The translations under genes and the position numbers were made by a program. From Taklimakanibacter sp050251035 (GTDB lineage: Bacteria > Pseudomonadota > Alphaproteobacteria > Rhizobiales > Aestuariivirgaceae), in contig JBFWNN010000018.1 of NCBI GenBank assembly GCA_050251035.1, positions 23,516 through 87,515 on the forward strand: a DNA stretch of 64,000 bases, in the 5' to 3' direction. The notes under the pieces are model-generated. The model was not told where the DNA came from. It worked only from the letters and a program-made list of their open reading frames with translations, and did no database searches. Positions 18,549 through 27,147 of this stretch are shown one piece after another; within the stretch, counting starts at the first letter, position 1; the number at the start of each line of letters is the position of its first letter.

Positions 18549-19120
18549 GTGACGATCGGCAGGTTCAGGATGTAGGGATGGAAGCCGAAGAGGAAGACCA
18601 GATAGAGAACGATGCCGACGACGACGGCGATCACGTCGGATCGGAGCCGCGGCTCATGCTGCGGGAGCTTCCCACGCAGCGTCGCGAGAATGATGTCGAG
18701 CACCGCGAGCGCCAGGAACGAGGCGAAGAAGATGACATCCGGCCGCTCGCCATTGGCGAGGAGATGGGCGATGGCCCACAGGCCGATGCCGATCGACATC
18801 GGATGTTTCAACCACAGCTTCAGATAGCCTTTGCCATGCGAGGCGCCGACGAAGATGAAGGCGAGAAGGACGAGCCCCATCGCGGCATGGCGCGTCCAGG
18901 GTGCGGGCGCATAGAGATAGTCGTCGGGCTCGAGCGCGCCGCGGGTGGTGTAGAAGCCGTAGATCATCAGCCCGAGACCTATGGCCGAGACCAGTGAAAA
19001 CAGGCCCTTATAGGGTCCCTCGCCCAGGCGCTCGAGCAGATGGACGCGCGGGTCAGGCAGCAGCATGGCCAGCAGATGGACGCCGAAGAAGATCACGATG
19101 CCGATGAAAATGAGTGTCAT
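18545..19120 (-). CDS. NnrU family membrane protein (copy 1)
   Basis: 191 residues, multi-span. The conserved segment WAIAHLLANGERPDVIFFAS aligns with the equivalent block of the downstream copy (WSLGHLFANGDAASLILFGG). An extra charged loop (SHGKGYLKLWLKHPMSIG) precedes it. NnrU proteins are associated with denitrification regulons in rhodobacters, but here the context is methionine-sulfoxide reductases and small secreted proteins, so an oxidative or nitrosative envelope-stress link is only a guess. Starts 13 nt after the upstream small-protein gene. Confidence 0.85.
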   Translation of the reverse strand: MTLIFIGIVIFFGVHLLAMLLPDPRVHLLERLGEGPYKGLFSLVSAIGLGLMIYGFYTTRGALEPDDYLYAPAPWTRHAAMGLVLLAFIFVGASHGKGYLKLWLKHPMSIGIGLWAIAHLLANGERPDVIFFASFLALAVLDIILATLRGKLPQHEPRLRSDVIAVVVGIVLYLVFLFGFHPYILNLPIVT

Positions 19121-19133
19121 GACCGGTGCTTTC

Positions 19134-19481
19134 TCAACGCGGATAATAGCGGCAGTGCCATCCCTTGCTTGTCCAGGCGATCAATTGGGTCGTGGTGTCG
19201 AACTGCTCGCGGCACAGTTCCCAAGCCTCGGCGCGCGACATCGGCGGGCGGCCCTTCTTGCCCTCGCCGAGACAGATCGCTTTCTCGCGGTCCCCGCCAT
19301 TGAGCACCTTGATGGGCAGCCGGCTGAACAGTGTCGAGCAGGCCCAGGCGTTTTCATAGATCTTGTCGCCCCGGGCCGCCGTGGCTTCGCCTGTGAAGAC
19401 CATGAGTCCCGCCAGGCCTCCGGCCATGAGCGCGGCAGCGGCAAGAGTTTTTCGGCGCTGATTCTCACAAGAACGATCCAT
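19134..19481 (-). CDS. Small secreted four-cysteine protein (paralogue A)
   Basis: 115 residues from the ATG at 19481; an ATG at 19496 is an alternative. A signal peptide is evident (basic RRK, hydrophobic LAAAALMAGGLAGLMVF, then an ATAA cleavage region). The mature part has four Cys spaced 21, 19 and 19 residues apart and ends in G-W-H-C-R-Y-Y-P-R. The same layout and terminal C-R-Y-Y appear in the gene at 20688-21002, so the two are paralogues. Two disulfides are plausible. I do not recognise the family. It lies between the M20 gene (39 nt upstream) and the NnrU pair (13 nt downstream). Confidence 0.7.
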   Translation of the reverse strand: MDRSCENQRRKTLAAAALMAGGLAGLMVFTGEATAARGDKIYENAWACSTLFSRLPIKVLNGGDREKAICLGEGKKGRPPMSRAEAWELCREQFDTTTQLIAWTSKGWHCRYYPR

Positions 19482-19520
19482 GGCCGATACTGCCATCAAT
19501 CGCAAACCGAATGAAGTGCG

Positions 19521-20681
19521 TCACTTGCTCCGGGTGGTGAAGCTGGCGATGACGGCGCGATATGCCTCGGCCATGCGCAACAGGTCCGCGACCCGAACCG
19601 ACTCTTCGTCGGTGTGGAATTGTTTCGGGCTGCCCGGCCCCCACATGACCGTCGCCACGTCCTTGCTGGCCAGATAGCCGGCATCGAGCGCGCTGAAGGA
19701 GATGTAGTAGTCGGTCGCGGGCCGTCCGGCGGCAGCCAAAGCCTGTTCGAGGCGGGTCACGAAGGGGGAGTCGCGCGGGACATGAGAGCCGAGCATGTAG
19801 GGTCCCTTCGTCACGCGTACCGTGAGCGGGGTCGCCGCGGTAAAAGCGGAAGCGATATCCGTGAACACCTGGTCGACATCTTCCGACGGCAGCAGGCGGC
19901 GGTCGAAGATCATATGCGCCTTGGATTGAATCGTGTGGGTCGCTTCCGGCCAGGTTCGGACCGAGGTGCATGTCAGGCTCGCCGGTCCCAGCTCCGTTGC
20001 GGCATGCCCCTCATCGGCGAAGCGCCGAGTCGCGCTCAGGATGGCGGCGATGCCGTGGGTCACGTCGCACCCCTCCCAAGGGGTGCTGCTATGCGCGGCC
20101 GTGCCTTCGATCACGACATCGATATCGAGCCGGCCGCGATTCCCGAGCGAGACCTTCATGTCCGTGCCGACGGCAAGGATGGCGTGACGCGGCTTGTCGA
20201 TGAGCGCCGACAGGGCGCAGGCGACGGCGTCATGCCGGCCGGTCTCGCCGGCGGTGAGCAGGATGAAGGCCGCCCGTGCCGACAATTGTGGATCGGCAGC
20301 GCCATCGATGAAGGCGGCGAGGGCTGCGGCGAGCGCCGCCTTCTGCTCACTGACGCCCCTGCCCCGCACCGATGCCGCGCCGTCGATCGCAACGAGGTCG
20401 GCGGCAAAGGGATCGTGCATGGTCGAGCGCGGATGAGTCATGGCATAGGCGATGAGCACCATCTCGATCGGGGCCGCGGACGGGCCGACGACGGCGATGA
20501 GATTGCCCATGGCGTCGAGCCGGCAGGCGATGCCGAAGCTTTCGATCAGGGTGCGAACACAATCGGTCACGAAGCCGCGCACCGCCGGGTCGTTCTCCAT
20601 GAGCGCGCTCTGCTCGCTGGGCCAGGCGGCGAAGCGCCTGGTCCAATCGACGATCATTTCGTCGGTGATGCGGAACCGCAC
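19521..20681 (-). CDS. M20-family peptidase-like protein with altered metal site
   Basis: 386 residues from a GTG. The fold is recognisable (GRGVSEQKAAL, dimerisation-domain AHSSTPWEG, C-terminal GPGSPKQFHTDEESV), as in ArgE/DapE/carboxypeptidase G2. Several catalytic positions depart from consensus. The H-x-D-x-V-P segment reads Y-A-M-T-H-P, the GRGxxD Asp is Glu, and the EE pair reads G-E. Only the final His of the usual ligands is clearly retained. It may bind metal differently or be a non-catalytic relative. It follows the small secreted gene at 20688 by 6 nt and has no signal peptide. Confidence 0.75.
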   Translation of the reverse strand: MRFRITDEMIVDWTRRFAAWPSEQSALMENDPAVRGFVTDCVRTLIESFGIACRLDAMGNLIAVVGPSAAPIEMVLIAYAMTHPRSTMHDPFAADLVAIDGAASVRGRGVSEQKAALAAALAAFIDGAADPQLSARAAFILLTAGETGRHDAVACALSALIDKPRHAILAVGTDMKVSLGNRGRLDIDVVIEGTAAHSSTPWEGCDVTHGIAAILSATRRFADEGHAATELGPASLTCTSVRTWPEATHTIQSKAHMIFDRRLLPSEDVDQVFTDIASAFTAATPLTVRVTKGPYMLGSHVPRDSPFVTRLEQALAAAGRPATDYYISFSALDAGYLASKDVATVMWGPGSPKQFHTDEESVRVADLLRMAEAYRAVIASFTTRSK

Positions 20682-20687
20682 GAGGTT

Positions 20688-21002
20688 CTAGAACCGGCCG
20701 TAATAACGGCACTCCCATTTTCCGCTCGGCTTTTTCCGAACAGTGAGGGTCGTCGCGCTGAACCGCTTCTTGCAATAGTCATAGACCTCCTTGCGCGTCG
20801 CATTGCGGCCGGGGCCTTCCTGGCAGACGATCTGTCCGTTCTTCTTGATGACGACGCCGGTTACCCCCATGCCGAACTTGGCCCGGCAGGCGGCCATGGC
20901 GCTGCTGCGCGACGGCGTGGCGGCCGCACCCTCCCCCACAGCGAAGAGCGTCACCGTAAAGATCAAAGCAAGCCCTAGGCCCGCTGTCCTGATAAGCGTC
21001 AT
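20688..21002 (-). CDS. Small secreted four-cysteine protein (paralogue B)
   Basis: 104 residues from the ATG at 21002. Signal peptide: basic start, hydrophobic GLGLALIFTVTLFAV, cleavage near GAAA-T. The mature part has four Cys spaced 20, 16 and 20 residues apart and ends in G-K-W-E-C-R-Y-Y-G-R-F, matching paralogue A in cysteine order and terminal motif. The predicted mature chain is very basic. It is the first gene of a minus-strand run that continues into the M20-like gene, paralogue A and the two NnrU genes. Family and function unknown. Confidence 0.7.
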   Translation of the reverse strand: MTLIRTAGLGLALIFTVTLFAVGEGAAATPSRSSAMAACRAKFGMGVTGVVIKKNGQIVCQEGPGRNATRKEVYDYCKKRFSATTLTVRKKPSGKWECRYYGRF

Positions 21003-21247
21003 GAAATTCCCCGGTTGCACTGGCGCAACCACTTAAGGGCAAGCCGCGAGGCATTCAAGCCGGGCGACAGATCCCATGAATATCAATGGGTTGTGCCATT
21101 TTACTACAGGCCTGAAGGATTTCTGGAGAGAAAATCAATCCGCCGGCAAGCGAAAGCCGTTCCCTTCCCGCCCCTTTCCCCGGTAATGTCCCCGGCGCTG
21201 GGCGCACCGGCTTTCGCCGCGACAATCCGACCTTCAAAGGAGGGACG

Positions 21248-22051
21248 ATGACCCAGCCTGCCCAATTCGACGCGTGGAGTGCCGGACAGAGCTACGAACA
21301 TTACATGGGCCGCTGGAGTCGGCTGATGGCGACGGACTTCCTGCGCTGGCTGGCCCCGCCGCGCCGCGCCCAATGGCTCGAGATCGGCTGCGGCACCGGC
21401 GCTCTCACCGCGGCGATCCTCGCCGACGGCAATCCCAAATCCATCCTCGCGGTCGAGCCGTCCAAGGACTTCATCACCTATGCGCGCTCGATGGTGACCG
21501 ACAAGCGGGTCACCTTCGAGACCGCCGATGCCCGCGCGCTGCCGGCGCAGGATGCGACCTTCGACGTCGTCACCTCCGCCCTCGTCCTCAATTTCATTCC
21601 CGACCGGCCGGCCGCTCTCGCCGAGATGAAGCGGGTGCTGCGCCCCGGAGGCCTTCTCTCCTTCTATGTCTGGGACTATCCGGGCGGCGGCATGGGGTTC
21701 ATCCATGAGTTCTGGCGGGCGGCGGCCACCATCGATGAAAGGGCGGCGGAACTCAATGAGGTCGCGCGCTTTCCCTTCTGTACGCGCGCCGGATTGACCG
21801 CACTCTGCCATGAGGCGGGATTGCCGTCGCCCAAGATCGAACCGCTCGAGATCGAGACGGTGTTTCCGGATTTTGAAGCGTTCTGGCTGCCCTTCACGTT
21901 GGGCGCGGGGCCGGCTCCCGGCTATTGCATGGCCCTTGGCGAAGACCAGCGCACCCGGCTCAAGGCGAAGCTTGCGGAGAATCTCGGCAGCGAAGGCTCC
22001 ATCCGTCTCATCGGCCGGGCCTGGGCGGTGAAGGTGCCGACTCGGCCGTGA
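21248..22051 (+). CDS. Class I SAM-dependent methyltransferase
   Basis: 267 residues. The SAM-binding motif I is WLEIGCGTGALT near residue 41. The acidic end of beta-2 is in ILAVEPSKDFI, and motif II/III-type segments TFDVVTSALVLNFIPDRP and MKRVLRPGGLLSFYVWDY follow, as in UbiE/COQ5-like enzymes. The substrate is unknown. Its 3' end overlaps the convergent dehydratase gene by 44 nt. A Shine-Dalgarno AAGGAGGGACG precedes the ATG. It is the only plus-strand gene here and seems separate from the catabolic locus that follows. Confidence 0.88.
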   Translation: MTQPAQFDAWSAGQSYEHYMGRWSRLMATDFLRWLAPPRRAQWLEIGCGTGALTAAILADGNPKSILAVEPSKDFITYARSMVTDKRVTFETADARALPAQDATFDVVTSALVLNFIPDRPAALAEMKRVLRPGGLLSFYVWDYPGGGMGFIHEFWRAAATIDERAAELNEVARFPFCTRAGLTALCHEAGLPSPKIEPLEIETVFPDFEAFWLPFTLGAGPAPGYCMALGEDQRTRLKAKLAENLGSEGSIRLIGRAWAVKVPTRP

Positions 22052-23741
22052 GGAAATCGAAATCGCAGCCCGCATCGGCCTGCAGGATCTGTTCGTCATA
22101 AAGCCGCGCATAGCCGCGGCGCGCAGGGATAGCGCGCGCCGGCCTGTCGGCCTCGCGGCGGCCGAGCTCGTCGGCATCGACCAGCAGCTCGATCTTTCTC
22201 TCCTGGACGCTGAGCCTGATGCGGTCGCCATTGCAAACCAGCGCCAATGGTCCGCCGGAGGAGGCGTCGGGCGTCACATGCAGGACGATCGTGCCATAGG
22301 CCGTGCCGCTCATGCGGGCGTCGGAAATGCGCACCATATCCTTGACGCCGGCCCTGGCGAGCTTGGCCGGAATTGGCAGGTAGCCGGCTTCCGGCATCGC
22401 CGCCGCGCTCGCCGGCCCGGCATGCTTCAGAACGAGGAAATCCTCCGCCGTCACGTCGAGATCGGGATCGTCGATCCGGGCGGCGAGGTCCTCCAGGCTT
22501 TCGAACACGACCGCCCTGCCCTCGCGCTCGAACAGTTTCGGATCGGCGGCCGAGCGTTTCAGGATGGCACCGCGCGGCGCCAGATTGCCGAACAACGCGA
22601 CGAGGCCGCCATTCTCGCGCACCGGTTCGGCGCGGCTCTTGATGAAGCTGCGATCCACCCAGTCCGGCGCGGCGGCGATGCGGTCGCCGATCGTCTCTCC
22701 CGTCACGGTCGGGCAATCGAGATGAAGCAAGGCACGAAGCTCGCGCAGCACCGCCGGAATGCCGCCCGCCGCATGCAGGTCCTCCATATAGCCGGCCCCG
22801 GTGGGCTTGAGATCGATCAGCACCGGTGTCGTGTCGCTGAGCGCATTGAGCCTTTTGAGGTCGATTGCGATGCCCAGGCGGCCGGCGATCGCGGTGAGGT
22901 GGATGATGGCATTGGTCGAGCCGCCCAGGGCGAGGAGAAGCCGCACGGCGTTCTCGAACGCCTTCTCGGTCAATATCCGGCTCGGCCGCAGATGCTGAGC
23001 GCCGATCAGCGAAACGGCGATCCGGCCGGTGTCCTCGGCCATCCGGAGACGATCGGCGTCGACGGCCGGAATGGCGGCGGCGCCGGACGGCATCATGCCG
23101 AGGCCCTCGGCCAGCGCCGCCATGGTGCTGGCCGTGCCCATGACCGCGCATGTCCCGGCGGTCGAGGCAAGGCGCTGCTCGACCATGTCGATCTCCTGCC
23201 GGTCGATATCGCCGGCGCGGTACTTCGCCCAGAAGCGGCGGCAATCGGTGCAGGCGCCCAGGCGCTCGCCGCGATGACGCCCGGTCGACATGGGTCCCGC
23301 GACCAGCTGGATCGCCGGCACGTCCGCCGATGCCGCCCCCATGAGCTGGGCCGGCACCGTCTTGTCACAACCACCGAGCAGCACGACCGCATCCATCGGC
23401 TGGGCGCGGATCATCTCCTCGACATCCATCGACATGAGATTGCGGAATTTGAGGCTGGTCGGATTGAGGAACACTTCGCCCAGCGAGATCGTCGGGAACT
23501 CGACGGGCAAGGCGCCCGCGGCCAGGACGCCGCGCTTCACCGCCTCGATCATCTCCGGAAAATGCCGATGGCAATTGTTGAAGCCACTCGCCGAATGGGC
23601 GATGCCGATGATCGGGCGGTCCAGCATCTCGCGGCTGTAACCCATCGAGCTCGCAAAGGAGCGCCTGAGATACAGGCTGAAATCGCGATCGCCGTAATTG
23701 GTGAGGCCGCGCCGCAGCCCTTTCGCACTATCGCCCGTCAT
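22008..23741 (-). CDS. IlvD/Edd family dehydratase (aldonate dehydratase-like)
   Basis: 577 residues. Fe-S cluster cysteines typical of the family are at 57 (FNNCHRH), 125 (GGCDKT) and 198 (GTCAVMGTAST). The sequence resembles the L-arabinonate/xylonate dehydratase branch more than biosynthetic IlvD: it begins GLTNYGDRDFSLYLRRSFA and contains GRHRGERLGACTDCRRFW. Expected reaction is dehydration of a sugar acid to a 2-keto-3-deoxy acid. It is followed upstream on the same strand by an aldehyde dehydrogenase, the pairing used in oxidative pentose or uronate routes. The actual substrate is not readable from sequence. Confidence 0.88.
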   Translation of the reverse strand: MTGDSAKGLRRGLTNYGDRDFSLYLRRSFASSMGYSREMLDRPIIGIAHSASGFNNCHRHFPEMIEAVKRGVLAAGALPVEFPTISLGEVFLNPTSLKFRNLMSMDVEEMIRAQPMDAVVLLGGCDKTVPAQLMGAASADVPAIQLVAGPMSTGRHRGERLGACTDCRRFWAKYRAGDIDRQEIDMVEQRLASTAGTCAVMGTASTMAALAEGLGMMPSGAAAIPAVDADRLRMAEDTGRIAVSLIGAQHLRPSRILTEKAFENAVRLLLALGGSTNAIIHLTAIAGRLGIAIDLKRLNALSDTTPVLIDLKPTGAGYMEDLHAAGGIPAVLRELRALLHLDCPTVTGETIGDRIAAAPDWVDRSFIKSRAEPVRENGGLVALFGNLAPRGAILKRSAADPKLFEREGRAVVFESLEDLAARIDDPDLDVTAEDFLVLKHAGPASAAAMPEAGYLPIPAKLARAGVKDMVRISDARMSGTAYGTIVLHVTPDASSGGPLALVCNGDRIRLSVQERKIELLVDADELGRREADRPARAIPARRGYARLYDEQILQADAGCDFDFLTAESAPSPPRPGR

Positions 23742-23753
23742 GGTCCTCTCGCC

Positions 23754-25193
23754 TCAGCTGTGCCGCATCTTCACATATTTGGCTTCGAGATAATCGAGAA
23801 TGCCGAGCTGCCCGCCCTCGCGGCCGAAGCCGCTCTCTTTTACCCCGCCGAAGGGGATCTCGGCAGAGGCCAGCATCATGTCGTTGACCCCGATCATGCC
23901 GGCATCGAGCGCGTCGGCCGCCCGGTTGGCGGTCGCAAGCGAGGTCGAGAACACATAGCCCGCGAGGCCGAACGGCGTCGCATTGGCGCGCTCGATCGCC
24001 TCGTCGAACTCCGTGAAGCTCGCGATCGGCGCGATCGGGCCGAAGGGCTCCTCGCGCATCAGCCTAGCCTCTTCGGGCACATCGCCGAGCACCGTCGGCT
24101 GATGGAAGAAGCCGCGATTGAATTCGGAAGGCCGCCCCCCGCCCGCCAGCACCTCGGCGCCGCGGCTCACGGCGTCGGCGATCAGGCTTTCGACGCGTTC
24201 GCGGCCGCGCGCGTTGATCATCGGGCCGCAGGTGGTCTCGGGATCGAGGCCGGAGCCCAGCCGCAGCGCCTTGGCGCTCTCGGCCATCGCCGCCGCAAAG
24301 GGCGCGTGGATCGACGAATGGACATAGAAGCGGCTCGGCGAAATACAGACCTGTCCGCTGTTGCGGAACTTGGCGGCCGCGCAGGCCCTGGCCGCGGCGA
24401 CGGGATCGGCATCGGCGAAGACCAAGACCGGCGCATGCCCGCCCAGTTCCAGGCTCAGCCGCTTGAGTCCTTCGGCGCAGAGCCGCATGATCAGCTTGCC
24501 GACCGGCACCGACCCCGTGAGCGAAACCTTGCGGATGACCGGCGAGGCGATGAGATGGCGCGATATCTCGGCCGGATCGCCGGTCACGACATTGAGCACG
24601 CCATCGGGCAGCCCGGCCTTCTTCGCGACTTCGGCAATGATGAAGGCGGCGGACGGCGTCTCCTCCGATGGCTTGACGACGATGGTGCAGCCCGCGGCCA
24701 AGGCGGCGGCGATTTTGCGCGCCGGCAGAAGCGCCGGGAAATTCCAGGCGGTGAAAGCCGCGACCGGCCCGACCGGGCGATATTGGACGGTGAGCTTGCT
24801 CCCGCCGTCGCGCCCGCCGAGCACATGCCCGAAGATGCGCCGCGCCTCGTCGGCATACCAGTCGAACTGATCTATGGCGGCAAGGAATTCCCCTTTGGCC
24901 TCGGCCAGCGGCTTGCCGCATTCACGCACCATCATCTTCGCCGCCGCTTCGGCGTGATCGCGCAGCCCATCGGCGATCCGGCGCAGAAGCTTCGAGCGCT
25001 CCCAGCCGGATGTCGCGGCCCAGGCGCCCGAAGCGTCGGCGGCCGCGCGCAAGGCCTCGTCGAGATCCTGCGGTCCGGCGAAGGGCACGGCACCGATCCG
25101 CTCTTCGCTCGCCGGGTCGATCACCTCGACGACGCGCTGGTCGCGCGCCTGCCGCCATTGTCCGTTGATGAAGAGACCATAATCTTCGTACAT
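23754..25193 (-). CDS. NAD(P)-dependent aldehyde dehydrogenase (semialdehyde type)
   Basis: 479 residues, complete ALDH. Asn151 (AWNFP), Lys174 (VVKPSE), Glu249 (LELGGH) and catalytic Cys283 (NSGQVCISPSRF) are in place. The C-terminal GGVKESGFGREGG is typical of succinate or 2-oxoglutarate semialdehyde dehydrogenases. Twelve nt separate it from the dehydratase gene downstream, so the two are probably one transcript. With an aldonate dehydratase the natural guess is 2-oxoglutarate semialdehyde oxidation (Weimberg-type route), but the neighbouring thiamine enzyme would be unexpected there. Confidence 0.9.
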   Translation of the reverse strand: MYEDYGLFINGQWRQARDQRVVEVIDPASEERIGAVPFAGPQDLDEALRAAADASGAWAATSGWERSKLLRRIADGLRDHAEAAAKMMVRECGKPLAEAKGEFLAAIDQFDWYADEARRIFGHVLGGRDGGSKLTVQYRPVGPVAAFTAWNFPALLPARKIAAALAAGCTIVVKPSEETPSAAFIIAEVAKKAGLPDGVLNVVTGDPAEISRHLIASPVIRKVSLTGSVPVGKLIMRLCAEGLKRLSLELGGHAPVLVFADADPVAAARACAAAKFRNSGQVCISPSRFYVHSSIHAPFAAAMAESAKALRLGSGLDPETTCGPMINARGRERVESLIADAVSRGAEVLAGGGRPSEFNRGFFHQPTVLGDVPEEARLMREEPFGPIAPIASFTEFDEAIERANATPFGLAGYVFSTSLATANRAADALDAGMIGVNDMMLASAEIPFGGVKESGFGREGGQLGILDYLEAKYVKMRHS

Positions 25194-25232
25194 CGCTACC
25201 GATCCATTGAAAGAACAGACAACCCGCGGGGC

Positions 25233-27116
25233 TCAGATCACCTGATCCGCATAGAGCCTTTCGACCTCGGCGACCCAGGGCCCGACATTCCAGCGCCCAT
25301 AGCTGCCCATGCCGCCGATGGCGGCATCGCCCCAATAGACCGGCACATGGACCACCGACAGGCCGTCATGCGCATGGGCCGCCTGCAGCGCTTGGCGCAG
25401 CTCGGCGACGGTGCGTCCGCCATGGAAGCCCTTCACGCCGGCAACCGCATTGGCCATGGCGACGAAGTCGACCGCGACATCGTCATTGGTGCCGAAGTCC
25501 TTGCCGAACTGCGCGTCCTGCAGCGAGGAGATGGCGCCCATGCGGCGGTTGTCGAACACCACCACCATGGCCTTGAGCTTGTGCACGGCGGCATCGACAA
25601 GGATCTGTGGGTTCATGACGAAGGAGCCGTCGCCGGAGAAGGCGATCATGTCGCGCGGTTCGTCGGCCGCGGCCGCAGCGAGAAGAGAGCTCGCTGCGAA
25701 GCCCATATAGGAGGCACCCGACTCGGTCACCGTCTCGAAAGGCGTGTCGTCCTCGACGACCTGGAAGCCGGTCGCCTGCACGTCGCCGGCATCGAAGACC
25801 TTGAGCGCGCCGACCTCGCGCGCGAAGCGGGCCACCGCGGCGACGGCGGCGGGCTGCGCCAGGATCTCGGCATCCCAGGCGGCATCGAAGATGGCGGGTG
25901 CGGAGGTGCGCTCGGCGCGCAACGCCAGCCATTTCGATTTCTGCGCGGCGCAGTCCGCCAGCCATGCCGCCGCGGCGCGCGCATCGGCGTCGGAACGTGC
26001 GCCATTGCCGAGCGTCTCGAGCAGGCGCGCGATGACGGCGTTGATATCGCCGGTCAAGGCGGTGGTGCGGTTGTAATGCGTCGCGTCGGCGACATCGCCA
26101 TTGAGATTGATCACATGGCGCACTTTCGGATAGCCGGTGCCCGAGCAGTCGGACTGGCAGACCGCGCGCGCGCCGATCACGATCAGGAGCTCGGCCTCCG
26201 CCATGGCGAAATTGCCGGAGATCGAGCCCTTGCTGCCGCCGACATGCATGTTGAGCGGATGCGCGTCGGCCAGCACGCCGGTCGAGTTGGGCGACAGGAC
26301 GACCGCGGCGCCGATCCGCTCGGCGAGGCGCCGAACGGACTCGGCCGCCATCCGGGCGCCGCCGCCGGCCTTGATCGCGATGCGGGCCGAGGACAAAACG
26401 AGATCAGCCGCTTCCCGGAAGGCCGCGTCCCCTGCCGGCGCCATGACCGGGACCGACAGGCGATCGGGAAGACTTTCGAGATTGAGCCCGGTGATGATCC
26501 GGGGTTGCGTGTTGATCGGCAGGCACAGATAGAAAGGACCGGCAAAATACGGACGGTGCACAGTCTGCGTGCCGCGGCGCAGCGCGTCGCGCAGGGCCTC
26601 CGGCGTGTGCAGCACGAAGGAACGGCCGAGGATGTCGGTGAGCCGGCCGAACTCGCCTTGGCGGGGCCCTACGACCTGCTGCATGTTGTAGCCTTCGCCA
26701 TGCGTGGTCTCGTCGCCATAGAGGTGATAGACGCCGACACCATTCGAGGCTGCGGCGAGGGAGCCCGCATAGGCCTGCAGCGCTCCCGGTCCGATCGAAC
26801 ACAGGACCGCCGGCGTCTCGCCATAGATCCAGGCGAGCGCGGTCGCGGCATGGGCCATGGCGACCTCGTTGCGGCAATGCAGGACGCGCAAGGCCCCTTC
26901 CTCGCTGTAGATGCGCAGGATCTCGCCAATGTCGGTATTGCCGTGGCCGAGCACGGCGAAGAACTTCCTCACTCCTTGCTTCAGCAGGCCGAGCACCACG
27001 CCTTCCGAAAGCGACACGTCGACGCGCGGTGCGAGCGCGCCCGACGACAGCGCCTCAGCGATCCCTCCGGCAGACGCAATAGCCCGTGCTCGTGCGCGTG
27101 TTGCACGCTCACTCAT
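25233..27116 (-). CDS. Thiamine-diphosphate-dependent enzyme (acetolactate synthase / IolD-like)
   Basis: 627 residues from the ATG at 27116, which has a good GGAGG 5 nt upstream; more upstream codons in the same frame read through the IclR gene and are ignored. The N-terminal domain carries the catalytic Glu84 (HCRNEVAMAHA), the central domain binds nucleotide as in the POX family, and the C-terminal domain has the diphosphate motif GDGSFVMNP...FDNRRMG. The layout and length are close to IolD, the trihydroxycyclohexanedione hydrolase of inositol degradation, but other C-C lyases of the family are possible. It lies between the IclR gene and the ALDH gene. Confidence 0.85.
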   Translation of the reverse strand: MSERATRARARAIASAGGIAEALSSGALAPRVDVSLSEGVVLGLLKQGVRKFFAVLGHGNTDIGEILRIYSEEGALRVLHCRNEVAMAHAATALAWIYGETPAVLCSIGPGALQAYAGSLAAASNGVGVYHLYGDETTHGEGYNMQQVVGPRQGEFGRLTDILGRSFVLHTPEALRDALRRGTQTVHRPYFAGPFYLCLPINTQPRIITGLNLESLPDRLSVPVMAPAGDAAFREAADLVLSSARIAIKAGGGARMAAESVRRLAERIGAAVVLSPNSTGVLADAHPLNMHVGGSKGSISGNFAMAEAELLIVIGARAVCQSDCSGTGYPKVRHVINLNGDVADATHYNRTTALTGDINAVIARLLETLGNGARSDADARAAAAWLADCAAQKSKWLALRAERTSAPAIFDAAWDAEILAQPAAVAAVARFAREVGALKVFDAGDVQATGFQVVEDDTPFETVTESGASYMGFAASSLLAAAAADEPRDMIAFSGDGSFVMNPQILVDAAVHKLKAMVVVFDNRRMGAISSLQDAQFGKDFGTNDDVAVDFVAMANAVAGVKGFHGGRTVAELRQALQAAHAHDGLSVVHVPVYWGDAAIGGMGSYGRWNVGPWVAEVERLYADQVI

Positions 27117-27147
27117 CCCTACCTCCAATACTGGCGTGGCGGACCGC

